Source of the DNA: Myxococcales bacterium | GTDB lineage: Bacteria > Myxococcota_A > Polyangia > Polyangiales > Ga0077539 | NCBI GenBank assembly: GCA_016793325.1 | Contig: JAEUKI010000022.1 | Location: 1-64,000 of the forward strand | DNA length: 64,000 bases | Direction of reading: 5' to 3' | Shown: piece by piece, positions 16,582 through 24,438 of the stretch | How the letters are laid out: each line of letters begins with the position of its first letter | How positions within the stretch are numbered: position 1 is the stretch's first letter | Position numbers and translations under genes: made by a program | The notes under the pieces: model-generated | The model's input: the letters and a program-made list of their open reading frames with translations, nothing else | What the model was told of the DNA's origin: nothing | The model's database searches: none

Positions 16582-16764
16582 ATGAAGAACAACAATCCAG
16601 CCGAAGCCGCTCTCCACGACGATGCGCAGGGCACCAGCCCGCGCGAGAAGGCCCGTCGTCCGTACTCACCACCGCGCATCGAGAAGCGTCAGCCCGTCGC
16701 GCGCGTCACCCTGCTCTCGGGCATGGGCGCCATGAGCGTCGGCGTCATTAGTATGATGAACTGA
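16582..16764 (+). CDS. RiPP precursor peptide with lasso-type leader
   Basis: A 60-residue peptide. Residues 28-43 fit the lasso leader rule Y-x2-P-x-L-x3-G-x5-T exactly in spacing: Y28, P31, I33, Q37 in place of Gly, T43. Cleavage two residues after the motif start of the leader end (T43-L44) would release a 16-residue core LSGMGAMSVGVISMMN. This core has no Asp, Glu, Cys or Lys, so it cannot make a lasso macrolactam. It is rich in Met, Gly and Ser. The gene sits 43 bases after a secreted-protein gene and 49 bases before a radical SAM gene. There is no strong ribosome site, so it may depend on translation from upstream. Confidence 0.82.
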   Translation: MKNNNPAEAALHDDAQGTSPREKARRPYSPPRIEKRQPVARVTLLSGMGAMSVGVISMMN

Positions 16765-16813
16765 GCCGACGAACTGAGCGCTCTTCAACCGTCGCGCATC
16801 GAAGCACAGCACA

Positions 16814-17869
16814 ATGGCCGTCGAGTGGATCACCTTCCACGTTACAGACCGGTGCCAGCTCGATTGCCAGCACTGCCTCCGTGACCCCGAGCTGAAGCCC
16901 AAAGACCTCTCGCTCGACGTCATTCGTCGCGCGCTCGTCGAGGGAAAGCGAGTCTACCGCGCGACGCACACCGCGTTCACGGGCGGCGAACCCACGCTGC
17001 ACCCCGAGTTCAACGCGATCGTGGATGTGGCCGTAGAGCTCGGATACACGTGGCACATGGTTTCAAATGGCCACAATATTCCCTGGCTATTCGAGCAGTT
17101 CAAAGAGAAGCCGTCGCGCCGCGCGGCGATGACCTCGGTCACGCTGAGCCTCGATGGCGCCGACGAGGCGACGCACGACGCGATCCGCGGCAAGGGCAGC
17201 TTCTTGTCCGTGATGACCGCGATCAACCAGTGCACGGCGCGCGGGCTCCCGTTCGTCTTGCAGTGCGCCGTTCACGCGAAGAACCAGCACCAGGTCGAGG
17301 CGCTCGGGCTGCTCGCGTCGCAGCTCGGCGCGACGAGGCTCTCGTTCTCGATGACCCAACCGACCGGGACGTACCTCGACAAAGAGCTCTACCTCACGGC
17401 GGCCGAGTGGCGCGCGGTGATGGACCGCGTCCTGCGCCTCGGGGACACGCTGCGGCTGCCTGTGACGCACCCCGAGGGGTACTTTCACGCGCAGCCCATC
17501 TATACGTGCCAGGCGTTTGCGCAGCAGCAATTGCACATCAACGTCGAGGGCGAGCTCACGTTGTGCTGCCAGCACGCGGGGGTTCCGCAAGAGCCGGGCT
17601 CTCGCAGCGATCGCTCGGGGAGCCTCGCGAGCGAGCCCCTCGTGAGCGCGCACCGCAAGCTGCTCACGGTGATCCACGACGCGCAGGCGCGAAAGCTCGA
17701 TCGCGCCGCGGCCGGTGAGCTCGACGCTGAGTGGGATCTCTTTCCGTGCAACTATTGCCTCGCGGACTTCGGAAAGCCGCACTGGACCGAGGACGGCGTC
17801 GGGGGCCCGGGCGCGAGCCGCGATCGCTGGCGCGGGGCGTGGAAGAAGAGCCTCCCCATCGCGCGATGA
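16814..17869 (+). CDS. Radical SAM enzyme with twitch/SPASM-like C-terminal cysteines
   Basis: A 351-residue enzyme. The radical SAM cluster motif is C14-x3-C18-x2-C21, followed by GGEP (57-60). The C-terminal part has C232, C251-C252 (after HINVEGELTL) and C312-x2-C315, which fits an auxiliary iron-sulphur cluster of the twitch/SPASM type used by peptide-modifying radical SAM enzymes. It lies 49 bases after the precursor gene and shares ATGA with the next gene. It most likely modifies the core of that precursor. The chemistry cannot be deduced; there are no Cys residues in the core, so thioether formation is excluded. Confidence 0.9.
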   Translation: MAVEWITFHVTDRCQLDCQHCLRDPELKPKDLSLDVIRRALVEGKRVYRATHTAFTGGEPTLHPEFNAIVDVAVELGYTWHMVSNGHNIPWLFEQFKEKPSRRAAMTSVTLSLDGADEATHDAIRGKGSFLSVMTAINQCTARGLPFVLQCAVHAKNQHQVEALGLLASQLGATRLSFSMTQPTGTYLDKELYLTAAEWRAVMDRVLRLGDTLRLPVTHPEGYFHAQPIYTCQAFAQQQLHINVEGELTLCCQHAGVPQEPGSRSDRSGSLASEPLVSAHRKLLTVIHDAQARKLDRAAAGELDAEWDLFPCNYCLADFGKPHWTEDGVGGPGASRDRWRGAWKKSLPIAR

Positions 17870-18891
17870 GCACCGCGAGCACGACCGCCGCGCTGCGCGT
17901 CGACATGCACGGCGTCACCGTTGATTACGTGGGTCCCGCGTGGGAGCGTTCGCTCTCGTCGCTGCTCGCGCTCTTCGAGCCCGCCTCGCGCGAGGACGCG
18001 CGCGCGCTTCGCGTGCGAATCTACGGGCAGAGTGAGCCTGTGCGAGAGCCCTATCCGTCGGACGGCGCGCGGTGGGAGCCGCGGTTCTTCTTCGGCGTGA
18101 TCCAGGGCTTCGTGCGAGACGACGGCCTCGCGTACGCGCTCTCGGACGCGCGGGCGCGGGCGGTGATCGACCTCGTAGACCGTTCGATCACGGTGGATGC
18201 GCAGTGCGACGAGCGCGGGGCGCTCTCGGTGTCGACGCACGGGCTGCTGCACGCGTCGCTGTGCTTGTCGCTGCGAGAGCGCGGGCTGTTCGAGCTCCAC
18301 GCCGCTGCCGTGCGCGACGGGGACTCCGCGCGGCTCGTCGTCGGCCACGCGGGCGCGGGAAAGACCTCGTGCGCGCTCATGATGCTCGCGGCGGGCGCCC
18401 AGTACCTCGGCGACGATCGGGTTCTGTTGAGGCAGCGGGCGGGCGGTGATGGCGCGAAGGTCGAGCTGTGCGCGTACCCGCGGACGTTTCATGTTCCCCT
18501 CGCGACGGCGTCGGCGGTCGAGGGCGTGCTTTCGGTCGCCGAGCGCGCCGAGGGCATCGGAGGAAAGCTCGCGGTCGACCCGAGGCGTGCGTTTCCCGAG
18601 GGATTTTGCAGGGCGTTTGCGGGGCCAACCACGGTCTTGCTCCCGCGCGTCGAGCCCCGCGCCGACAGCGCGACGCGCCTCGTGAGCGCCGCAGAAGCGA
18701 TGGGCGCGCTCATCGAGTCGAGCGCGCTCGCCCTGGTCGACGGAATCCGGCACCGCGACGAGAACCTCGCGTTGCTCGCCGCCCTCGCCAACGGCGGGCG
18801 CGCGTACGCAGTGGCGCTCGGACGCGACGCGCTCGATCGCCCGATCGAGACCGCGCGGCGTATCCTCGACGAGACGAGGCCCGTGCGTTGA
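17866..18891 (+). CDS. HPr kinase-like protein (lasso-kinase type)
   Basis: A 341-residue protein. The P-loop GHAGAGKTS (about residues 160-168) with YLGDDRVLL just after it matches the HPr Ser kinase fold. Kinases of this type occur in lasso-peptide loci and phosphorylate a C-terminal Ser. The first about 155 residues have no recognised domain and could bind the peptide or leader. Its start overlaps the radical SAM stop (ATGA) and its own stop overlaps the ABC gene start (TTGA), so the three genes form a tight operon. Candidate target serines in the predicted core are S46, S52 and S57. Confidence 0.82.
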   Translation: MSTASTTAALRVDMHGVTVDYVGPAWERSLSSLLALFEPASREDARALRVRIYGQSEPVREPYPSDGARWEPRFFFGVIQGFVRDDGLAYALSDARARAVIDLVDRSITVDAQCDERGALSVSTHGLLHASLCLSLRERGLFELHAAAVRDGDSARLVVGHAGAGKTSCALMMLAAGAQYLGDDRVLLRQRAGGDGAKVELCAYPRTFHVPLATASAVEGVLSVAERAEGIGGKLAVDPRRAFPEGFCRAFAGPTTVLLPRVEPRADSATRLVSAAEAMGALIESSALALVDGIRHRDENLALLAALANGGRAYAVALGRDALDRPIETARRILDETRPVR

Positions 18892-20528
18892 CCGTCGCGA
18901 TCGAGCGCAGCGTCGATGGTGAACCTCGCGCTTCGGCGCGCGGGGCGGCTCCTTCGCACGCCGGTCGCGCGCTCGTACGAACGCTGCTTCGCGAGTCGTC
19001 CTCGCGCGTCGCGCTCGTCGCAGGGCTGCAAATCGCCTGGTGGATTCAAGCGCCGCTCGTCGTGGCGGCGGGCGCTCCTCCGTGGGCGGCCCTCGTCGCG
19101 GGCGTCGCGCTCGCTCCCTTGCGCCTCGTAGCCAACCACCGTGCGCGAGCGGTCCTTCGTCGCGCGGCGCTCGAGCGATCTGCCCTTCGATGCCTTCGTC
19201 GGCCCCTTCACGCCGTGTCCGAGGCGGACGGCGAAGCGGCGTTTTGGAGCGCGCACATCGCGGAGTACGCCCTCTCGACGTCGCTCCCGTCGATCGTCGC
19301 GACGAGCGCAGCGATCGCGCTGTGTCTTGTTTTTGTGGGCGCTACGCTGGGCGCGCTGGTGACGGGGCTCTTGCTCGCGCTGCTCGTCGGCGCGGGGCTC
19401 GTGTTGACCGTGTCGACGCACGCGCTCGGGGCGCGGGCGACGCGCGCGGTGGACGCGCGGCAATCCGCGGTGGTGTGGCTCTCGGCCGCGCTCCGGGGCG
19501 GCAGCGAAATCCGCGGAGACTCTGCGCACGACGCGTACCTCGCGCACGTCCGCGACGCGGTTCGCGCGTGGTGCGCGGCGGACGACGCGTTCGAAGCGCG
19601 GAGGGACCTGACTCGCATCGCGATCCTCGGAGCCACGGTCGCAGCGGCGATCGGCCTCGCTCCGTGGGCGTTGCGCGTCGCGGGGTTCGGCGCGTTGCCC
19701 GCCCTCGATGTGCGAACGACGACGGCCCTCGTGACGTTGATCGCGGCGGGCTACGGGGCGCTGCGCGCGGCGAGTGATCTGTGGATCTCGAGCGAGGAGC
19801 TTCGGAGGCTCGACGTTGTGCTCGAAGGCGCGCAGGCGCCGCTCGTGGAGGGACGCGTGCGGCTCTCCGATCGGCCCGCGTGGCTGTGCGCCGAGGGGCT
19901 CGAGCTGTCGTACGGGAGCGACCTCGCGCTTCGCGCCGAGGGCCTCCGCGCGTCGTGCGACGGCGTGATCCTGGTCACGGGCCCCAACGGCGCGGGAAAA
20001 ACCACGCTCGTCGCGGCGGTCACCGCGATGATCGCGCCGACGAAGGGCGAGCTCGCGTTCGAGCTGCCGTCCGGCGAGCGCGTGCGGTGCGCGGATGTGC
20101 TGCGCGAACAAGTGGCGTTCGTGCGGCAAGAGCCAGCGCTCATCGACGCGCTATCGATCCGCGAGAACATGGCGTTGGTCGTTCCGACGGTGAAGGACGA
20201 CGCGATGCGCGCGGCGTTGGCGCGCGTGGGGATCGATCACGCGTTGGAGCATCGATTGGGCGCGCTGTCTCGCGGACAGAGGCAGCGCGTCGGTCTCGCG
20301 CGGGCGCTCGTGAGCGAGCCGCTGGTGCTGGTGCTCGACGAGCCGGACGCGTGGCTCGACCGCGAGGGGCGCGCGCGCTTGGCCGCGCTGCTGCGCGAAG
20401 AGAGCCAGCGTCGCGTGGTGATCGTCGTGTCGCACCGCGACGAGCTGCGCGAGGTCGCGACGAGCGTGATCTCGATCGACAGCGAGCACGCGGCTAATTG
20501 CAGCTCCGCTGAATCGCAGCTCCGCTGA
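18888..20528 (+). CDS. One-piece ABC exporter (permease fused to ATPase)
   Basis: A 546-residue half-transporter. Transmembrane segments lie at about residues 42-60, 65-82, 130-155, 155-178 and 243-290. The nucleotide-binding domain has Walker A GPNGAGKTT (365-373), the LSRGQRQR signature, Walker B VLVLDEP and switch VVIVVSH. The likely start is TTG at 18888, overlapping the kinase stop, because the preceding part of this frame is antisense-like. The last about ten residues (NCSSAESQLR) are encoded by a 16-bp tandem repeat. It would export the modified peptide. Confidence 0.87.
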   Translation: MTVAIERSVDGEPRASARGAAPSHAGRALVRTLLRESSSRVALVAGLQIAWWIQAPLVVAAGAPPWAALVAGVALAPLRLVANHRARAVLRRAALERSALRCLRRPLHAVSEADGEAAFWSAHIAEYALSTSLPSIVATSAAIALCLVFVGATLGALVTGLLLALLVGAGLVLTVSTHALGARATRAVDARQSAVVWLSAALRGGSEIRGDSAHDAYLAHVRDAVRAWCAADDAFEARRDLTRIAILGATVAAAIGLAPWALRVAGFGALPALDVRTTTALVTLIAAGYGALRAASDLWISSEELRRLDVVLEGAQAPLVEGRVRLSDRPAWLCAEGLELSYGSDLALRAEGLRASCDGVILVTGPNGAGKTTLVAAVTAMIAPTKGELAFELPSGERVRCADVLREQVAFVRQEPALIDALSIRENMALVVPTVKDDAMRAALARVGIDHALEHRLGALSRGQRQRVGLARALVSEPLVLVLDEPDAWLDREGRARLAALLREESQRRVVIVVSHRDELREVATSVISIDSEHAANCSSAESQLR

Positions 20529-20560
20529 ATCGCAGCTCCGCTGAATCGCGGCTCCGCTGC
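20497..20560 (+). repeat. 16-bp tandem repeat (four units) crossing the 3' end of the ABC gene
   Basis: Units at 20497-20512, 20513-20528, 20529-20544 and 20545-20560 follow the pattern ATYGCRGCTCCGCTGA. The first two units end the ABC protein gene (stop TGA at 20526-20528); the rest are noncoding. Sixteen is not a multiple of three, so unit number changes the reading frame of any extension. Confidence 0.92.
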
Positions 20561-20568
20561 GAGCGCGC

Positions 20569-21516
20569 TCAGCCCTTGAGCTTGCGGTGCGCCGTGTCGT
20601 CGATCGCCGAGAGCTCGGCGGTGCGGAGCTTGTGCGCGAGCTCGACGGCGCCGCGGGCGGCTTCGATTCCATGGCCGCGGCCTGCGAGGATCTCGCGGTA
20701 GACGACGGTGTGGAGGTCCGTGAAGCCCTCGGAGAACTCGATTTCGTGGCCATCCACGGTGATCGAGCGAAACGTTGTCTTCTTGCCGGGCTCGGGGACG
20801 AACGGGAGGTCCTTCTGCTCGACCGAGAGAAACCAACGGACGTTGGCGCGCTCGAGCCCGATGAAGCCCGCCATGCGACGCGCGTCCGAGAGGTGCACGC
20901 GCGTGTCGGTCACGCCGCCGAAGAGCCACACGAGCAGGTCGAAGAAGTGAATGCCGATGTTCGTGGGAATTCCCCCGGATTTCGACGGATCACCCTTCCA
21001 CGACACGTCGTACCAGTGGCCGCGCGAGGTGATGTACGTGAGCTCGACCTCGTGGGGTTTGCCGGGCTTCTCGGCGAGGAGCTTCTCGCGCAGCTCGAGG
21101 AGCTTCGGGTGCACGCGGAGCTGGAGCACGGTCCAGATGCGATGGCCCGTCTCGGCCTCGAGCTCTTGCAGTGGCTCGAGGTTCCACGGGTTGATCACCA
21201 GGGGCTTCTCGCAGATGACGTCAGCGCCGACGCGGAGGCCCAATCGGCAGTGCGCGTCGTGCAGGTAGTTCGGCGAGCAAACCGTGAGGTATTGAACGCG
21301 CTCGGCCTCGGGGCCTCGGCGGAGCTTCTCGAGGTGACGATCGAAGCGCTCGACCTCAGTGAAGAACCGGACGTCGAAGTTGTACTGATCGAGTACGCCG
21401 ACCGAGTCCTTGGTGTCGACCGCGGCGACGAGACGGTTGTCCGTGTCTCGAATCGCGCGAAGGTGCCTCGGGGCGATGTATCCACCGACGCCGGTGATCG
21501 CGAAGTTCTTGCTCAT
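20569..21516 (-). CDS. wlbA: Gfo/Idh/MocA-type sugar-nucleotide dehydrogenase (WlbA/WbpB-like)
   Basis: A 315-residue oxidoreductase with Rossmann motif GVGGYIAPRH near the N-terminus, the EKP catalytic motif (VICEKPLVINPWNLEPL) and the family signature GGIPTNIGIHFFDLLVW. These match WlbA/WbpB, which oxidises UDP-N-acetylglucosaminuronic acid at C3 for surface-sugar synthesis. The start at 21516 is the first residue of the conserved MSKNFAITGVGG. It has no clear Shine-Dalgarno. Family and length are well supported; the exact substrate is inferred. Confidence 0.85.
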   Translation of the reverse strand: MSKNFAITGVGGYIAPRHLRAIRDTDNRLVAAVDTKDSVGVLDQYNFDVRFFTEVERFDRHLEKLRRGPEAERVQYLTVCSPNYLHDAHCRLGLRVGADVICEKPLVINPWNLEPLQELEAETGHRIWTVLQLRVHPKLLELREKLLAEKPGKPHEVELTYITSRGHWYDVSWKGDPSKSGGIPTNIGIHFFDLLVWLFGGVTDTRVHLSDARRMAGFIGLERANVRWFLSVEQKDLPFVPEPGKKTTFRSITVDGHEIEFSEGFTDLHTVVYREILAGRGHGIEAARGAVELAHKLRTAELSAIDDTAHRKLKG

Positions 21517-21616
21517 TGGGAGGGGTGTCGTTTCGGGCGCGGGACGATAGCAGAAGCGCCCATCGGTGAAGCCTGATCCGCGCCGAAAATTGCGGCGCGC
21601 TCGCAGCGCGAAACGC

Positions 21617-21675
21617 GGCCCCCACCCGCGCTGCCGCGCGCCCCACCCCCACGTCGTGAGGGCGGGGCTTTGCAT
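21617..21675 (+). repeat. REP-like 59-bp inverted-repeat arm (left)
   Basis: Left arm of an imperfect inverted pair with 21837-21895; the two differ at three positions by inspection. It contains CTGCCGCGCGCCCC and ends GGGCTTTGCAT, themes shared with the arms at 2721 and 3018. The arm has its own internal palindrome around ACGTCGTG. Confidence 0.88.
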
Positions 21676-21836
21676 GTTGCAAAGTGCTGCGATTGGACTG
21701 GTGGGTTGATTGTATGGGCTGCTGCCACGCAAGGGCCGCTTATCGCTCGATTGCGGCGGATGTTCGGCGGCGAGCGTGACCGCGCGAATCGCGGCACACA
21801 CAATCAACCTGTCAGTCATGTGACTGCGTTGGCTCG

Positions 21837-21895
21837 ATGCAAAGCCCCGCCCTCACTACGTGGGGGCGGGGCGCGCGGCAGCGCGGGTGGGGGCT
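21837..21895 (-). repeat. REP-like 59-bp inverted-repeat arm (right)
   Basis: Near-complete reverse complement of 21617-21675, about 160 bases away. Differences lie at the outermost base, one base in the C-run and one base at the palindrome centre (ACGTCGTG versus ACGTAGTG). Confidence 0.88.
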
Positions 21896-22028
21896 GCGCT
21901 TCGCATCCACAATGCGAGAAATGGAGGCGTGTCCCGTTGTCAGCACAATCAGACCGCGGGAGCGGGGCTGCTGGGAGCGACGCGTTGTGGCAGACGACCA
22001 ACAGCCGTCCGCATGGCCCACAAAATCA

Positions 22029-22083
22029 AAGCCCCTCTCCCGCGATCTCGCGGGAGAGGGGCGCGCGGCAGCGGGGGTGAGGC
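22029..22083 (-). repeat. REP-like palindromic element (single copy)
   Basis: Contains CCCCTCTCCCGCG, a four-base loop ATCT and CGCGGGAGAGGGG, followed by CGCGCGGCAGCGGGGGTGAG. Same layout as the 3018-3083 arm but with a different loop. It lies upstream of the GT4 gene's stop and could affect transcript ends. Confidence 0.88.
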
Positions 22084-22261
22084 AAACCACCGCGCGAAAC
22101 GCCCGCTCGGATCGAGATGCCTTCCACGTTGGTTGGGCGGTGACGCTCGATCGCGCGACGCGCTCGAATTCTCTCCACAGAACTGGCGACGAAGCGCGCC
22201 AACGTTCGGCCCCCATCGGTGAAGCCCCCTCTCGACCGGTTGTTGCTGCGGAATCTTTGCG

Positions 22262-23413
22262 CTACCGAGCGTCGCCGTTGCGATAGAGCGCCTCGAGCTC
22301 GGTCCAGATTCGCTCGCGGTCGAACTTTGCGCACACGTGCTCGCGCGCCGCGCGGCCGTGGGCGTCGCGTAGCTCGGCGCTCGCGACGTAGCGGGCGATG
22401 GCCTGCGCGAGGGGCTTGCTCTCTTTCGCGGGCACGAGGATCCCTGTGCGACCGTCGTCCACCGCGTCGACGCAGCCCGTGACGCGCGTCGAGACGACGG
22501 GCTTCTGCATCGAGCCCGCTTCGAGCAGCACGTTGGGAAATCCCTCGCGGTACGTGGGTAGCACCACGACGTCCATCGCGGCGTACAGCCTCGGGGTGTC
22601 CTTGCGCGCGCCCGTCATCACGATGCTGGGGTCGCGTTCGAGCCGCGCGCGGACGGCGTCGGGCACCGGGTCGCGCTCTTCGAAGGGGCCCACGATCACG
22701 AGCTTCGCGTTGGAAAATTGCTCGCGAACGACGCTCCACGCGTCCGTGAGCTCGACGATGCCCTTGTCTCGCACGAGCCGGCCGACGAAGCCGACGAGCA
22801 CGGTGTCCGCGTCGACCCCGAGCTCGCGACGAACGTCCTCGCGCGTGGTCTCACCGGCGTTGCTCGGGTCGAATCGACCGTAGGCGTCCACGCCGTTTCC
22901 GCTTCCGCCGGCGAGCACGCGGATCTTGCGCTCGGCGCACAGCCGATGCTCGAGGGCCGTTCGTCGAAGCGAGGGGCTCACGGCGATCACTTCGTGCGCG
23001 AGGCCGCAGGAGACGCGCTCGGTCGTCGCGAGCAGCGCGCGCTTGGCGCCCTGCGCGGTCTCCATGGGCAGCCCGCGCATGTGATAGATCCGCCGCGAAA
23101 TCCTCGCCGCTGTCGCGGCCATCATCCCGAGCAGCCCGCCCTTGGGCGTGTGCGCATGAACGATGTCGGGCCGCAGCTTCACGAGCTGCGCGGTCAACCT
23201 CGCGACGCTCTCGAGGTCCTTCGCGGGCGTGATCTTGCGTGGCATCTCGACGGCGTACGTCTCGACGCCCTCGCGCTCGCCGAACTCACGAAGCCCTTCG
23301 CCCGGCGAGGTCACGACGGAGAGCGTGTGCCCGCGCGACTTCATGAAAGCGACTTGTCCCCGCAAGAATCCCAGCGATTCGGGGACGGTCATCACGTGGA
23401 CGATGTGCGCCAT
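22262..23413 (-). CDS. Glycosyltransferase family 4 protein
   Basis: A 383-residue GT-B enzyme. The C-terminal half holds the family signature GFVGRLVRDKGIVELTDA, PTYREGFPNVLLEAGSMQKPVV (E-x7-E type motif) and GRTGILVP. The N-terminal half has HAHTPKGGLLG and FLRGQVAFM, typical of bacillosamine/QuiNAc-adding transferases. It starts at ATG 23413, 9 bases after the LegB-like stop, in one operon with LegB- and PtmE-like genes. It probably adds the sugar they make onto a lipid carrier or surface glycan. The acceptor is unknown. Confidence 0.88.
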   Translation of the reverse strand: MAHIVHVMTVPESLGFLRGQVAFMKSRGHTLSVVTSPGEGLREFGEREGVETYAVEMPRKITPAKDLESVARLTAQLVKLRPDIVHAHTPKGGLLGMMAATAARISRRIYHMRGLPMETAQGAKRALLATTERVSCGLAHEVIAVSPSLRRTALEHRLCAERKIRVLAGGSGNGVDAYGRFDPSNAGETTREDVRRELGVDADTVLVGFVGRLVRDKGIVELTDAWSVVREQFSNAKLVIVGPFEERDPVPDAVRARLERDPSIVMTGARKDTPRLYAAMDVVVLPTYREGFPNVLLEAGSMQKPVVSTRVTGCVDAVDDGRTGILVPAKESKPLAQAIARYVASAELRDAHGRAAREHVCAKFDRERIWTELEALYRNGDAR

Positions 23414-23422
23414 AGTGCTCGA

Positions 23423-24427
23423 TCACAAATGTAGAAAATCTGGGCGATACAACGCAGCGTGTTCTTTGACGAACGCTGCGGTGCGAGAGAGGCCCTCTTC
23501 GAGCGACACGCGGGGCGTCCATCCGAGGCGCTCTTTGGCGAGCGACGGGTCGGACTCGAGCACGAGGACCTCGCTCGCGTCGGGGCGCATGCGTCGGGGG
23601 TCCTGGGTGACGGTCGCGGGGGTTCCTGTGACTTTGCAGGCCATCTCGAAGAGCTCGCCGACAGAGACCGCGCGGCCCGTCCCGAGTTGGACGACGAGCC
23701 CTTCGCAGTCGCGCGCGAGGGCGGCCTTCACGAAGCCCTCGACGGTGTCCGAGACGAACGTGAGGTCTCGCTTGGTGTCGAGCCGCCCGAGTTGAATCTG
23801 TGTGCGCCCTGCCACCAGCTGCGCGAGCATCGTGGGGAGCACCGCGCGCGTGCTCTGCCGCGGCCCGTACGTGTTGAACGGTCGCAGCACTACCACGGGG
23901 GTCTTGTAGGTCGCGTGCCACGCGAGGGCGAGCTGGTCCGCGGCGATCTTGGTGGCCGCGTACGGCGACTGCGCGTTGAGTGGGTGCGTCTCGCGGATGG
24001 GGGTGTGCGCGGGCGTCCCGTACACTTCGCTGGTCGACGTGTGAACGACCCGCGAGACGTCCGCGCGACGCGCGGCCTCGAGGACGTTGAGGGTCCCTCG
24101 CACGTTGGTGTCCACGAACGACTCGGGCGCCGTGTACGAGTAGGGGATCGCGATCAGCGCGGCGAGGTGAAACACAGCGTCGACGCCCTTGCATGCGTCT
24201 TCGACGAAGCGCGCGTCGCGGATGTCTCCGAGGCGCACGTCGAGCGACTTGCGGACCTCGGGCGACGCGTGGTCGAGCCACCCCCACGAGCCGTGCGAGT
24301 TGTAGAGGCAAAACGCTCGGACGCGCGCGCCGAGCGCGACGAGCCGCTCGCACAAGTGACTGCCGATGAAGCCGTCTGCCCCCGTGACGAGCACGGTGCG
24401 TCCTTCGAAGCCGGTGAGCGCGGGCAT
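23423..24427 (-). CDS. legB: SDR sugar-nucleotide 4,6-dehydratase (LegB-like)
   Basis: A 334-residue extended SDR enzyme. Rossmann motif VTGADGFIGSHLCERL, catalytic Ser-x-Tyr-x3-Lys (YAATK) and a characteristic early stretch LYNSHGSWGWLD plus IPYSYTAPESFVDTN match LegB, the dehydratase acting on GDP/UDP-GlcNAc in legionaminic acid synthesis. It lies between the PtmE-like (11-bp gap) and GT4 (9-bp gap) genes, which supports a sugar pathway. No LegC or LegI is in the window, so the final product could be a different 6-deoxy-4-keto-derived sugar. Confidence 0.85.
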   Translation of the reverse strand: MPALTGFEGRTVLVTGADGFIGSHLCERLVALGARVRAFCLYNSHGSWGWLDHASPEVRKSLDVRLGDIRDARFVEDACKGVDAVFHLAALIAIPYSYTAPESFVDTNVRGTLNVLEAARRADVSRVVHTSTSEVYGTPAHTPIRETHPLNAQSPYAATKIAADQLALAWHATYKTPVVVLRPFNTYGPRQSTRAVLPTMLAQLVAGRTQIQLGRLDTKRDLTFVSDTVEGFVKAALARDCEGLVVQLGTGRAVSVGELFEMACKVTGTPATVTQDPRRMRPDASEVLVLESDPSLAKERLGWTPRVSLEEGLSRTAAFVKEHAALYRPDFLHL

Positions 24428-24438
24428 GGATCGCGGGG

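Larger units (their letters stand above)
21517..22261. other. Repeat-rich intergenic region without a gene
   Basis: About 745 bases between two sugar genes, holding three REP-like elements (21617-21675, 21837-21895, 22029-22083) but no convincing gene. The first two are inverted relative to each other. GGTTGATTGT at 21704-21713 also recurs inverted (ACAATCAACC at 21800-21809) between them. Confidence 0.85.

Noticed and set aside
10855-20528. Calling the cluster a standard lasso-peptide locus
   Set aside because: No cyclase is present and the predicted core has no acidic residue, so a lasso ring is not possible from this precursor.
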